From positions 49,415-113,414 of the forward strand of contig DAOLIT010000004.1 of NCBI GenBank assembly GCA_035328405.1: DNA of 64,000 nucleotides, read 5' to 3'. Under the pieces are notes generated by a model that ran no database searches, was not told the DNA's origin, and was given only the letters and a program-made list of their open reading frames with translations. Positions 17,701 through 27,226 of the stretch are shown piece after piece (the first letter of the stretch is position 1; the number at the start of each line of letters is the position of its first letter). This DNA comes from JAEUKA01 sp035328405. Its GTDB lineage: Bacteria; Myxococcota_A; Polyangia; Palsa-1104; JAEUJZ01. A program made the position numbers and the translations under genes.

Positions 17701-20700
17701 GGCTGAATTTAGCCGTTGACACAGGCGAAGCGATGCAAGCGGCTGCGATTCTGGTCGAACTTGCGCAGGTCTACGAAGAGAAACTGAACCAGCCGGTTGA
17801 TGGTTTCAAAATGCGCATCCAGGCTTTCGACCTGGCACCGGACTTGATTTCCGTCGAGCAGCTCGCCACCATCGCGGAAAAATACAACCAATGGCAACCG
17901 CTTGCGGATTTGCACATCCAGCGGGTGGAACGGGCTTTTGCCGACGCTCTCGAAGCGCCTCTCGAATCGCTGCTTGCCGCGTCGGTCATCCTCGAGAGCA
18001 AGTTGAGAGATTCGATCCAGGCCTTTCGTTTGCTGAAAAAGTCGTTGCCGATGACGGTCCGTTCGGCCATCGCAGCGACAGATCCAACCAGCCATCCGGG
18101 CAAGATCCTGGCCGAAATGCAGCGGATCGTGCGAACGATGCAAAAAAAGGGCGGCGAGCAAAGCAGCGAGGTCGCCCTGGAGTCTGTTTCGCTGGCGCGT
18201 GAGCTTCAGCAAACGTATCGGGCGCTCGTCGATGAACTTGTCCGATCCACGGATGCCGGAATCGAGGAAACGTCTCTGCGAATACACATCTTGCTCGGCG
18301 AGGCGGCGAAAATCCGCGAGCAAGTGATGTTCGATCCCGCAGGGGCTCTGGCCGACCGGTTGCACGCATTTACCGTCGGTGGCGAACGAGACGCAAGCGA
18401 AGATTTGCAAGCAGACGACGTATTCCAATTCACCGTTCGTGAAATCCACCGACTGGCGTTGGTCACGGGCCAGATCAAAGAAGCAGTCACCGTCGATGGC
18501 CGTCGGCTGGAACGTGCGCAAAACGACCTTCGACGACAACAGGTCGCTTGTGAAAGCGCGGGATGGCTCGATGATTTTGGAAGCGACCCGCAACGTGCGC
18601 TGAAATCCTGCATCAAAGCACTAACCTTGTGCAGCGACGGAAGCGATGCGCAGTCGGACATGCGAGGCAGGCTGTTTCGTTTGGGACAAAAAACCGGCGT
18701 GCTGGCCTGGGACGAAATCGCCCGTGCCGAGAGAGCCTTGGTGCAAAACCAGCCGAAACAGCTTCGACAGCGGCTTCTGTACCTGGCGGCGATGTGGCAA
18801 CAAGGGGGTCTGGATTCGACGCGAGCCATCGATTCAGCAGGTCTGGCCCTGCGCTTGACGTATTTTCCATCGGGGCTTCCGACGGGTGGAAAAGCGACGC
18901 AACCACTTTCAGAACTGCTCGTCCCGAACATATCGACGGAATTGGCTGCTGAGCAGAAACAAATCATGGGCGTGCTCGACGGGATTTTTCGGGCCGCACA
19001 GGGGGAAAACGAACCCGCCGCAAAACTCGTCACGTTGCTAGACACGCTGACCAACCAACTTACCGAGGCGGGCGCACCTCACCTTGCCGCAAAAGTGATG
19101 CTCGACGCCGCGCAAGTGGACGAAAAGCGCGGTCGTCTGGGACAGGCCGAGCGTCGTTTCCAAGAAGCGAGCAAACAAAGCAACGTGACCGACGAGGCGC
19201 TGGCCGGTTTGGAGCGCATTTTCCGACAACAGCGACGATTGGCTGACTTGGCGACGCTTCTTGACAAAAAACGGCAGCTTGCACCGACGAACGCGCAGCC
19301 AAAATTGCTGGTCGAAATGGCCGACGTGTTTCGCGAAATCAACAAATACCCGCAAGCACTGGCTGCACTTCAACAAGCCGTGGACATCGACGAGACCGAC
19401 GCGGGACCGCATCTTTCGATGGCCCGGCTTTTCGAGGCGCAAAAGACATTCGCCAAAGCAGTCGATGCCTACAAGGCAGGAGCGCAACGTACAGCGTCGG
19501 ACACAGAGGCAGCCAAGGCGCTTTTGCAAGCCGCCGACTTGTCGGAACGAAAACTAAACGAACCGTCGGAAGCCCTGTCGCTGTCGCTTTTGGCTTTGCG
19601 CAAGACGTTTGCGGAACAACACCGTCGGGCGGCTGCAAACGAGCCGCTTTTGCCAAGTGAAACGCTCAGGGACGTGCGCGACGGTGCCTGGAATCACGTC
19701 GAGCGGTTGCTCACCAAACTGCAACGCATTGCGGAACTGCCGGCGCTCGTCGATGAACGCTTGGAGGCCACGCCTGCCGTGTGGGCCGACGAGCGAGAAG
19801 TGCTGCTCCGCAAGCGCCTCGACCTTGCGAAAGCAAAACTGCAAGAAGAGAAAGCGAAAACGACAGCCGACGGAGAAGACCTGTCTCAGACGGTTTCGGA
19901 AATCGAACATCGGTTGGGAAATCTCCTCGAGGAACTGTGCGGGTTGCGACCCAAGGACGATGCATTGCTCGTCGAATGGCAGACGTTGCTTCTTTCGCAA
20001 AATGACGTGTCGAAAGCACGCGAGGTGGCCGAAAGACGACTGCTGGCGCTCGAAACAGAACCAGCGTCGGACGAACAACGCGCGCAACGCAAGCTTGATG
20101 TGGCCCGTCTGGACATCCAACTTGGACAATTCGACAAAGCGGAAGGGCGCCTTTCGGAAGTTCTCGCGCAAACGCCCGATTCGCGCGAAGCACTCGGCGC
20201 GCTTGTGGATTTGCACACCCGAACCGCAAACCACACCGGCTTGGTCGCTGCGCTGTCGAAGCTGGCGTCGCAGCAAACCGATCTGGAAAGTGCCGTCTCG
20301 GCGCTTCGACAAGCCGCGCAAGTCGCGCTGGCCGCAGCAGACGATCCCACGACGGCAAACAAGTTGCTGACCGACGGTCTGGCCAAAGTCGATGCCGCAC
20401 CGAAAGTGACTCCAGTGCAAAAAGACGCGGCTCGACGGGCTCTCTCGCAAGTTCTTGTGCCCCTGTTCGATCTGGCTCGACGAGAGGGCAATGCGGTGTT
20501 GGCAAACACCTTGGCCCAACGAGCCATCGCAGAAGCCGACCTCGTCGGACACAGCGCCGCCGATCTGCAAGTCTATTTGGGTCAACAAGCCCTAGCGACG
20601 GGAAATACCCAAGAGGCCATTCGGCTTTTCGATGAAGCACTCAAATCCTCGCCGGGCCTTTTGGAACCGACGTTGGCGCTCGTGGAACTTTTGCCGCCAT

Positions 20701-22943
20701 TGGGTGAACACGCTCGAATCAGCGAACTTGTGGACGCCGCACTCGCTGCATCCTCGACGGGCGAAACCCTTTTGCCCGACCCAGAAAAAGCGCGTCTTCT
20801 GCGAATTCAGGCCACGGCCCGCAAGGAACTTCAACAACCCGACGGTGTGCTTGCTTCTCTCAAAGCCGCCGAGGGACTTGTGCCGGGCACATGGGCCGAA
20901 CGCACTTGGCTTGGCGAAACGGCCTTTGCGCAAAAAGACGACGAAACCGCCTATGCACAACTTGCTCCGCTTGTCAAATACATGGCGGATGAACAAAACC
21001 GTCCCGTCGAACTTTCCGTTGCAAGACTCGCCGAATTGTTGGATCTGGCTGGCCAGGCGGCGTTCAAGCTCGAGCGTTTGGAAGAAGCGCGGTCGCTTTG
21101 GCAAGCCGTCCTTCAAGCTGTGCCCGACCATGCAGCAGCAGCGGACCACATGTTGGATTTGTTGCTTTTGAGTGGGCGCACCGACGACGCAGAACAAGCG
21201 ATGAGCATGTTGCTCTCGCGAGCCGCCGCAGCCGAAGCAGCCAGCCAGGTCGCCGCAGCCCGAAAGGACCTGCAAAAAGCAGCCGCGCTGGCATCCGGGC
21301 CGCTCGACGACAAATTGCGTGCGCAAACCCTGCTCAAACAGGTTCTGGATTTGTTGCCGCCGCTCGCGGACGACAGCGACGCGGCGCTTCGAGATGACTG
21401 GGTTTCGCTGCTCCAAAAGGTCTATGAAAACGCCGAAAGCCTGGGCGAGCTTTCCGACGCTCGTGGCTTTGCCGAACGACTCGCCAGCCTCGCAGAGACG
21501 CAAAAAGGAAAAAGCGCATGGCTGCATCGAGCGGCCCTGTGCGCGCTGCGGTGTGGCGACAGCGCCTGTGCCAAAGAACGCCTCGCCAGTGCATTGACTC
21601 AAACACCGTCTGATCTCGCGCTCATCGTGGAATATCTGGAGCTGGCCTCAGACGATGAGGCCCTCGCTGCGCTGCCGTCTTTTCTCCACGCCGCAGCAGC
21701 GACGGAGACCAGCACCACGACACCGAAAACGCCGGATTGGAAAGCCCAGCTCAAAACGCTGTGGATTCGAGCCGCGCAGCTTCATGCAAAAATGGGAGAC
21801 GGCGCAGCGTCGGCGCAAGCGTATGAACACGCTCTGTTTGCCCTGCCCGTAGACGCGACCGACGAAACCGTCACGTTGCGTCGCGCCATTTTGGAAGTCC
21901 TGCCGGACACAGAAACGGACCGAAAGCGAACCCATTTGCACGCGCTGCTCGTCGGCACGCCGCTGGATGTGTCCCTTTTGCGCACCTTGTGTGCCGTCGA
22001 AGAACAAGCCCAAAACAAAGGTGCCGCCCGCCGTCTCTTGCAACTCTTGCACGCGATTGCCCCGTCTGAAACGGTCCTCGACGCAGTGTCTTTGCCGCCG
22101 AAGGACACGAAGTTCGAGGAAGCCGATTTTGCTCGGTTCTTCGACGCTGACGCACGGCCCTTTGCCGATGTGCTTGCCGCGTTGTGGGAAGGTGTCCTCG
22201 CAGCCAAAGCGCCCGCCCTCGACGCGTTGGGCGTTCAAGGCACCGATCGGTTGCAAGGCAACGAAAATTCCCCCGACGAGCTGGCCCGCGCCTTCGCCTT
22301 GTGCAGCCGTGTGTTGCTCAACCAGCGAGGTGGTTTGTATCGACCTGCGAGCCACACGCTTCTGATTCCCCGCCTGTCCGCAAAACAGCCGACCGCCGTG
22401 ATTGCGTCGCCCGCGCTCACCAAAAGGCCGCAGGCCGAACTTATGTTCCTGTTGGCCAGGGCCGTGTCCGCGTTGCGCCCAGAGTTCATTCTTCCCGCGA
22501 CGCTCTCAGCGACGGAATTGAGCCGACTCCTCCAGCTTTCCGTCAAAGCCTTTGGCCCTCGTCAGACGGGCAAGCCGACCGATGAAGTCGCGACTTGGAA
22601 GCGTGAACTTCCGTACCGCGCCAGCAAACGCTTGCAAGACTTGTTCAAAGAACAGCTTGACCTCGACCCGACCGCGCAGTCCTACCGCGTCGCCGTTCGA
22701 CGAACCCTGCAACGCATCGCGCTGCTCGTCTGCGGAGATTTGCTCGCGGCCAAAAACGTCCTCTTTGGCATTGATGTTCCAGCCGCCCAAGACCCCGCCA
22801 CCGCAAGTTTGGGCTATGTCCTGCGACTCGGGGACGGAGAACTCTCCGCTCAAACGGAAGCAGAGGCCGACTTCGCCGATCTCTGCGCCTTTTTTGTCGC
22901 GCCACAGCACGCTCCCCTCTTCGACAAACTCCACCCCGTTTAG
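14712..22943 (+). CDS. Giant tetratricopeptide-repeat protein (2743 residues)
   Basis: Start ATG 14712 is preferred over GTG 14703, three codons earlier. The protein is almost entirely alpha-helical, with dozens of TPR-like 34-residue units (for example QAYGAYERALAELRE, AYVSPDF, ALAALQQAVDIDETDA), from ~residue 10 to ~2350. Ala/Leu/Glu-rich composition and no signal peptide or TM helix indicate a cytoplasmic scaffold. The last ~390 residues differ: a compact domain around RFFDADARPFADVLAALWEG, ELMFLLARAVSALRPEF and RASKRLQDLFKEQLDLDP. This end resembles the C-terminal domain seen on other myxobacterial TPR giants, of unknown role, and no HExxH metallopeptidase motif is visible. The divergent FHA-kinase-pseudokinase neighbour suggests a phosphorylation-regulated assembly. 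Confidence 0.88.
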   Translation: MAERKEQPASKISDADAWLKKASNQHGTEAALTLQKAGELLRKKGDIEQAYGAYERALAELREQIGSPPVAKLGAALEFELGKLCEEELAEFEQALFHYQQAFKLRPDNLEPLRRGRVIYQSLGDMDMVATLIELHLANLVAGEAQHGVELALELGQLKLRLHDPAGAVEVLRTALKMHNEANEDEEVPERLLSTLADAYVSPDFQPGIAEKEHARRNASDIFLGLSKRYLDAELLEILEQLRLAEEEEGNTTPLSVEQLLKTKNQPLSEQDQKSLGYLKRALAADIRNVTAAVLVEAIYLRVPAQVGTPELIKLYRSGARVTRRGPKLLALYEQTGNPDYLAVADACRAGLDAVSSMEEWRETREVLVEVLKKAGDQLGLGQLREEDAMEAALPEERAEMMMEAADYYNRGGDTERYIACLKQAFHELPLHSEAFRKLSDYYKSRRDYIGLAVIQDNRMAAQFETARLDLQSYAKQLEELGELYEKKLQDVVSAATIWRRIDELLPSLRSQSERKRLGQRLSRTEMQINELVVELERMEPDDLTRVEYLRRLAQLYREYHEPKHATTALEQLLQISPGDLQSIKTLIELAEQDGDSVRQLELLRQQAGIVSDKAERLGILRRMMTLCDQRMLRKDEHFDGQDSLEMMIWVCRSLLTELPSDRDALKRLADALLLVGSKNELLEVLESYLKVAPTPREKLNLHKRIAKIGEDCGDLARSVSHLERAVRICPPGPEAEEVLCELARVYGAQGRMELAVQTLELLQKQSSKSGPELHRLLGRLTLQADDAQLLEKSLHAFREVHARLPNDNEALSALQKIYRARGDWKDLETVLRKQLEPTDPPLPPRERLTLALDLAEAIGQHQGNPRAAAELLEKVQSETPVVDLRVHRHLRGLYEELGDVQKAVACEERELLLTEDPIAKMERAIEIARLWHARGKDNARAYLSYARAVRLAPELPEDAPETDAIRRLKAQSLESMSQMDVQAGRWERVVEIGQERLNLAVDTGEAMQAAAILVELAQVYEEKLNQPVDGFKMRIQAFDLAPDLISVEQLATIAEKYNQWQPLADLHIQRVERAFADALEAPLESLLAASVILESKLRDSIQAFRLLKKSLPMTVRSAIAATDPTSHPGKILAEMQRIVRTMQKKGGEQSSEVALESVSLARELQQTYRALVDELVRSTDAGIEETSLRIHILLGEAAKIREQVMFDPAGALADRLHAFTVGGERDASEDLQADDVFQFTVREIHRLALVTGQIKEAVTVDGRRLERAQNDLRRQQVACESAGWLDDFGSDPQRALKSCIKALTLCSDGSDAQSDMRGRLFRLGQKTGVLAWDEIARAERALVQNQPKQLRQRLLYLAAMWQQGGLDSTRAIDSAGLALRLTYFPSGLPTGGKATQPLSELLVPNISTELAAEQKQIMGVLDGIFRAAQGENEPAAKLVTLLDTLTNQLTEAGAPHLAAKVMLDAAQVDEKRGRLGQAERRFQEASKQSNVTDEALAGLERIFRQQRRLADLATLLDKKRQLAPTNAQPKLLVEMADVFREINKYPQALAALQQAVDIDETDAGPHLSMARLFEAQKTFAKAVDAYKAGAQRTASDTEAAKALLQAADLSERKLNEPSEALSLSLLALRKTFAEQHRRAAANEPLLPSETLRDVRDGAWNHVERLLTKLQRIAELPALVDERLEATPAVWADEREVLLRKRLDLAKAKLQEEKAKTTADGEDLSQTVSEIEHRLGNLLEELCGLRPKDDALLVEWQTLLLSQNDVSKAREVAERRLLALETEPASDEQRAQRKLDVARLDIQLGQFDKAEGRLSEVLAQTPDSREALGALVDLHTRTANHTGLVAALSKLASQQTDLESAVSALRQAAQVALAAADDPTTANKLLTDGLAKVDAAPKVTPVQKDAARRALSQVLVPLFDLARREGNAVLANTLAQRAIAEADLVGHSAADLQVYLGQQALATGNTQEAIRLFDEALKSSPGLLEPTLALVELLPPLGEHARISELVDAALAASSTGETLLPDPEKARLLRIQATARKELQQPDGVLASLKAAEGLVPGTWAERTWLGETAFAQKDDETAYAQLAPLVKYMADEQNRPVELSVARLAELLDLAGQAAFKLERLEEARSLWQAVLQAVPDHAAAADHMLDLLLLSGRTDDAEQAMSMLLSRAAAAEAASQVAAARKDLQKAAALASGPLDDKLRAQTLLKQVLDLLPPLADDSDAALRDDWVSLLQKVYENAESLGELSDARGFAERLASLAETQKGKSAWLHRAALCALRCGDSACAKERLASALTQTPSDLALIVEYLELASDDEALAALPSFLHAAAATETSTTTPKTPDWKAQLKTLWIRAAQLHAKMGDGAASAQAYEHALFALPVDATDETVTLRRAILEVLPDTETDRKRTHLHALLVGTPLDVSLLRTLCAVEEQAQNKGAARRLLQLLHAIAPSETVLDAVSLPPKDTKFEEADFARFFDADARPFADVLAALWEGVLAAKAPALDALGVQGTDRLQGNENSPDELARAFALCSRVLLNQRGGLYRPASHTLLIPRLSAKQPTAVIASPALTKRPQAELMFLLARAVSALRPEFILPATLSATELSRLLQLSVKAFGPRQTGKPTDEVATWKRELPYRASKRLQDLFKEQLDLDPTAQSYRVAVRRTLQRIALLVCGDLLAAKNVLFGIDVPAAQDPATASLGYVLRLGDGELSAQTEAEADFADLCAFFVAPQHAPLFDKLHPV

Positions 22944-22967
22944 GACGCCCTTTCAGACTCCCAAAAA

Positions 22968-25031
22968 CTAACGTCTCAGCGTCGGCGTACAGCCATCTCC
23001 GCCGCACACATCAATGATCTCTCCTGTCCGAAAAAATGTGATCATTTGCTGGCTGTGTGTGTCCAGTTTGCGCGGCTTCCCATGCGGGTCCCCAAAACTG
23101 TCTTTCGGGAAATGGTTTCCAGGCTGCGGCCACGGATTCCCAAACTGATACAGAACCACCCCTGAACCGTGATAGGGGTATTCCTGTTCCGCGACAAGAG
23201 GTACTCTCCTTTCCCGATCATATCGCGCCATGACTTTGACCCCGATGTCACTGCGCGCCGCAATTTCATTCGTCACCACAGCGACTTGGTAATCACCCCG
23301 AGCAGGCGCAAGCAAAACGTAGTGCGGTTTGTTTCCGGCAAAGGGCTCGTGCGTCACATGGCGCAAATGGCTCACCGGATCTGCGCTGTCCCACAAAAGT
23401 TGTATCGCCGCGAGCGCAAGGTTGATCTGCACCGGAGCATGATATGCAGACGACATCACAGGCTCGAACTGCTGAAAATCCGTCGAGCGTTGCAACAGCG
23501 TGTTGTAGTTGTTTCCCGGCACCCCCAAGTGGCCATACGTCATATCCGGCGTCAACGCCATGAACGTCGCTCCGAAGATTCCCCCTTGCGAGATTCCCGA
23601 ATAAAACAACTCCCCTTTGTTCACCTGTACCTTCTTGTTCACCACGATCGGGAGTTCCCCCAGCCGTTCGCGCATCCCCCGAGCCAAAAGCACCCACTCG
23701 ACAAGCCCCTGATGCAGTCTGTCCGTCAGCGAACGGAAACGCGAAAGTTCCGACAGAATGCTCACCACCGGCAACCCATCCTCTTCCGACATTCCCAAAA
23801 GATTCGTAGCGAAAAAAATCAGACCGTGGTCCTGCGCAATTTTCCCGTTGTTACCCGCGTTCACCTCATCCCCCGCGTTCAACAGACCATGCCCATACAT
23901 CACCAAACCATGCGGAGGACCAGACAATGCGCTGTGCGGAATCCGAACCCAAAAACGCGGTTTTCGTGTTCCCACCACGGACGGTTTTCCCTTGTCATCC
24001 CGATGTAACTGCGAACCGGAAAAGCCAGAAATGTTCACGCTTTCCAGATAGTTGGGAACCTCAAACGTTCCTTGAATTTCAACGCCAATGTACTCGTTGA
24101 CAGGCCTTCCTGTTCCATCGTTTGCTTTGGCATATTCGATCGTTTTCTCGACAGAAAGCTCCGGCCCCTTTGCACCCATTCTCGCAAGCGCATCATCCCG
24201 TATGTGCAACAAATCCCCGTGCATGGATTCGCTGCTCGCCGTAACAAATTCCCATCCGAGCACCACGGACTCCCGAGACACTCCCTGTTCAGAAAGGAAT
24301 GCAAACGTCTTGTCAAAGAGAGCCTGTCTTGTCCTGAGCGCCGGAATGTTCGCCGTCGTCCCCTGTCGCAACCGCAAAAACGCTGGCGACGCAGGAATCA
24401 CCCTCCCCTTCTTGTCCGCAAGATTCCGCATCGCCACCACATACCGCGTCGCTTCTTTCAACAACACGGCAGGTCGAACAAAAATCGTCGCGCGATCTTC
24501 ATCGGGGTCCAGCACATCTTTTTCCACCCAATACGGAATCCGGCGCGCGGCCCCTTGCCCAACTTCAAACAGCAGGATCTTTGCATCCGCAGAAAGCGAC
24601 GATTCGATCGTACTTTCCGTCGGAAAACTGGCCATGTCCAGGTCCGGTATGGTCAGCATGATCGGGGTTCCCACGCTGTATCCATCTCGCTTCACATACG
24701 CCGTCGGATCGATCGCAATCCCATTTCTATTTTCAGGCAGAGACCGGGCTCCGAATTGCAATGTGAAGCCCGTTTTTCGCGTCGCATCCTCTTTCAAATA
24801 CAGATTCGACGGCCATGGCAAAGCACAACCAATGGGAAGACCCCCTACCCCTTGCGTGTAGGAATATCCAGGCAGAATCGCATCGCAATCCGGCTCCCCC
24901 AGAAAAGCCTCAAACGGCTCCTCCACGGCTAGCTCTTGCGAGCAAGAGCTCCACATGCACTGCGCCGCCAGCAGCAACGCAACCCAAAAACCACGGCAAA
25001 CATCATGGCACAAAGCACTCGGTGTCAACAT
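22968..25031 (-). CDS. Secreted (probable lipoprotein) alpha/beta-hydrolase-like protein
   Basis: 687 residues from ATG 25031. A GTG at 25037 would lie between a strong extended -10 box and the likely transcription start, so ATG is preferred. A hydrophobic signal segment (FWVALLLAAQCMW) is followed by SSC, a weak lipobox, so the mature protein is probably attached to a membrane through Cys or is exported. The C-terminal half resembles an alpha/beta hydrolase: HGLVMYGHGLL fits an oxyanion loop and GISQGG a nucleophile elbow (GxSxGG). N-terminal ~250 residues are beta-rich (GTPIMLTIPDLDM). Such large hydrolase-like lipoproteins are frequent in myxobacteria, without known substrates. Convergent with the giant TPR gene, 24 nt apart. 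Confidence 0.72.
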   Translation of the reverse strand: MLTPSALCHDVCRGFWVALLLAAQCMWSSCSQELAVEEPFEAFLGEPDCDAILPGYSYTQGVGGLPIGCALPWPSNLYLKEDATRKTGFTLQFGARSLPENRNGIAIDPTAYVKRDGYSVGTPIMLTIPDLDMASFPTESTIESSLSADAKILLFEVGQGAARRIPYWVEKDVLDPDEDRATIFVRPAVLLKEATRYVVAMRNLADKKGRVIPASPAFLRLRQGTTANIPALRTRQALFDKTFAFLSEQGVSRESVVLGWEFVTASSESMHGDLLHIRDDALARMGAKGPELSVEKTIEYAKANDGTGRPVNEYIGVEIQGTFEVPNYLESVNISGFSGSQLHRDDKGKPSVVGTRKPRFWVRIPHSALSGPPHGLVMYGHGLLNAGDEVNAGNNGKIAQDHGLIFFATNLLGMSEEDGLPVVSILSELSRFRSLTDRLHQGLVEWVLLARGMRERLGELPIVVNKKVQVNKGELFYSGISQGGIFGATFMALTPDMTYGHLGVPGNNYNTLLQRSTDFQQFEPVMSSAYHAPVQINLALAAIQLLWDSADPVSHLRHVTHEPFAGNKPHYVLLAPARGDYQVAVVTNEIAARSDIGVKVMARYDRERRVPLVAEQEYPYHGSGVVLYQFGNPWPQPGNHFPKDSFGDPHGKPRKLDTHSQQMITFFRTGEIIDVCGGDGCTPTLRR

Positions 25032-25037
25032 GCGCAC

Positions 25038-25047
25038 ACCGTATCAC
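25038..25047 (-). promoter_or_regulatory. Extended -10 element giving a predicted leaderless transcript
   Basis: Read on the minus strand, GTGATACGGT ends at 25038. The A of the ATG at 25031 is 7 nt downstream, the usual -10 to +1 distance, so the message would begin at the start codon. No ribosome binding site is present, in agreement. Confidence 0.5.
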
Positions 25048-25074
25048 ACCGCGAACTTCTGCCCGCTCCATTTC

Positions 25075-27207
25075 TTATTTCAACAGCAGCGAAAAAAGTG
25101 GGCTGAAGTCATCTGTCCACAACACCGCTTGTGCATTCCCAAGCGGTGACACCTGCTTTGTCAAAAATTCTGAAAACCCCGCGTTTTTCGTCAGCAACAT
25201 CCAGTCGGCTTCATAGATTTCATGCCCATCGTCTTGCGGTGATCGGACTCTCAAGACCTGAAACCCTTCCGCATGCGCCAGACCCCGCACAACCGGGACC
25301 AGATTCAAATAGCGATTCGTAATCTGGATCGCGATCGTTCCCTGTTCTGTCACATGCTTTCGGTACACAGCCATCGCCTCCCGCGTCAAAAGATGCGTCG
25401 GAACAGAGTCCCCACTAAACGCATCCAGCACCAGAACATCCAACTGCTGCGGAGGTTCTCTGTGAAGCGAAAGACGCGCATCCCCAAGCGAGATCGAAAG
25501 CTCCCCTTTGCAATCCGAAAGATATGAAAAATACTCCCGAGCCAACTTCACGATCGCGGGATTCAATTCATAGAAGCGGAAGGAATCCCCAGGACGTGCA
25601 TACGTCGCCAACGTACCTATTCCCAAACCCACAACCCCTACCCGCAGCCGAGCTTGCTTTCCGTAGTACAACATCGCAAGACCTACCCCGCTCGACTCAT
25701 CAAAATACGCAATCGGGTCCCGACGGTATCTCTCGTTTTGATACTGCACGCCGTGAATCGTTCCGCCGTGAAACAGGGCGCGCAAATGCTCGTCCGCAGC
25801 CGCCCCCTTGCTCTCCCGTACCAGAATTTCTCCGTAAAAATTGCGCTCCTTCCTGAGCACCACGCTTGTATATCCGTCGATGCGCGAAAAAGCAAAGAAC
25901 ACCAGCCCCGGAATCGCGATTCCCATCACAACCGAGACTCCCACTTGCCGCCGATTCCCCCCATCGCGTGGCAACCGAAACAGGAGCGCCAACAAGAAGC
26001 ACACCGTCAGAGCCCCCGCAAATTCCACACTTTGAGACACAAACTTCGGTGAAAACAGCGCCACAAACAGGCTTCCCAACACCCCCCCAAAAGCAATCCT
26101 CAAGTAGTACGCCGTGGTTTGTCCTTGCCGAGCCACAGCACCCGGTCGCGCCCAAGCGACTTCCCCGTGACACAACATACAGACCCCAAAAAGCAGCAAC
26201 AGATACAACCCCACACTTTGCGCATATGGATAGGGTCCGATCGTGCGTCCCAGCCACGACGGAATCGCCTCCGATGCCACCAGAAGTGCGAGCACAACCA
26301 GCACTCCGTAAGCAAAGAAACGCCGTTTGTAAAATCGATCGCTTTCAAAACACAAAATGAAGGAAGCCAGATAAACAGAAAGCGGCACAACCCACAGAAA
26401 GGGAATCACCGCCACGTCTTCACACAGGTGTTCCGTAATCGACAAGAGCACACCACAGGATATCCCAGGCAGCAACACAGAAAGCACCTTTGCTTTCGAG
26501 TTCCAAGCCCCGCTTTCCGACGATACATGGCCTGTCTCTGCGGCCACAAGATGCAAATCAGGAGACGTGTCTTTCCGCTGGTTCCACACTCCCAAAAAGG
26601 CGCAGAACAACCACACCGGAACCAGCACGCCAAACATCACCGACCAAACTCGTACTTGCCCCGAAATAGACAAAAGCGGCTCTAGCAGAAATGGATACAG
26701 CAGAAGCGCGACCAACGAACCTACATTTGACACCGCATACAAACGGTACGGAACAAACCCCTTCGCAGATAGCCATGCCTGCGTCAATGGTCCCGTCGCT
26801 GATAACAGAAAATAGGGAATACCTACTGTCCGAAAAAGAAGCCTCAAGATGTGCCACAAGGGAGACTCATGTCCGATCGGACGGAGCCCCTCCGATGGTT
26901 CTACCGGAAGAAAACAGAGCGCAGCCAGCGCCAGCCCTGCATGCAGCAGAAAGACCCCTTTTCCATTCCACTTCTGCGCAAGCCAAGTGGTCACATGCGC
27001 ATGCAGGTAGCCGAGCAATAGGAGTGTCTGAAAAAACAACATCGCGGCGGTCCAGACACCCTTCGACCCACCGTACCAGGGCAAAATACGCTTGCTGACA
27101 ATGGGCTGAATCAGAAAGAGCAGCAGCGCACTACAGAAGCATACAACCGCAAAAGGAAGAACGCTCACGCGGGCATGGGAACGAGCCGTTTCAACCTGTG
27201 TCTGCAC
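25075..27207 (-). CDS. Fused polytopic membrane / spermidine-synthase-like protein
   Basis: 710 residues from GTG 27207, preceded by AAAAAGG at good spacing. The first ~430 residues hold a dozen or so TM helices, beginning FAVVCFCSALLLFLIQP. The C-terminal ~230 residues form a spermidine-synthase-like Rossmann methyltransferase fold: VGVVGLGIGTLATYA (nucleotide loop), FYELNPAIVKLAREYF (acidic end of strand 2), GDARLSL and DVLVLDAFSGDSVPTHLLT (acidic motif equal to the LDAFS of SpeE relatives). Proteins of this shape occur widely but their substrate is unknown; polyamine synthesis is not shown because the polyamine pocket cannot be verified. It lies 19 nt after the peptidoglycan-hydrolase gene and is probably transcribed with it. 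Confidence 0.82.
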   Translation of the reverse strand: MQTQVETARSHARVSVLPFAVVCFCSALLLFLIQPIVSKRILPWYGGSKGVWTAAMLFFQTLLLLGYLHAHVTTWLAQKWNGKGVFLLHAGLALAALCFLPVEPSEGLRPIGHESPLWHILRLLFRTVGIPYFLLSATGPLTQAWLSAKGFVPYRLYAVSNVGSLVALLLYPFLLEPLLSISGQVRVWSVMFGVLVPVWLFCAFLGVWNQRKDTSPDLHLVAAETGHVSSESGAWNSKAKVLSVLLPGISCGVLLSITEHLCEDVAVIPFLWVVPLSVYLASFILCFESDRFYKRRFFAYGVLVVLALLVASEAIPSWLGRTIGPYPYAQSVGLYLLLLFGVCMLCHGEVAWARPGAVARQGQTTAYYLRIAFGGVLGSLFVALFSPKFVSQSVEFAGALTVCFLLALLFRLPRDGGNRRQVGVSVVMGIAIPGLVFFAFSRIDGYTSVVLRKERNFYGEILVRESKGAAADEHLRALFHGGTIHGVQYQNERYRRDPIAYFDESSGVGLAMLYYGKQARLRVGVVGLGIGTLATYARPGDSFRFYELNPAIVKLAREYFSYLSDCKGELSISLGDARLSLHREPPQQLDVLVLDAFSGDSVPTHLLTREAMAVYRKHVTEQGTIAIQITNRYLNLVPVVRGLAHAEGFQVLRVRSPQDDGHEIYEADWMLLTKNAGFSEFLTKQVSPLGNAQAVLWTDDFSPLFSLLLK

Positions 27208-27226
27208 AGGACCTTTTTACCATAAC

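Noticed and set aside
22968..25031. Esterase or lipase with assigned substrate
   Set aside because: A GxSxGG elbow is visible, but the Asp/His of a triad cannot be placed with confidence, so only a hydrolase-like fold is claimed.
25075..27207. Calling the gene speE (spermidine synthase)
   Set aside because: The fused membrane domain and unverified polyamine-binding residues make the classical activity uncertain.
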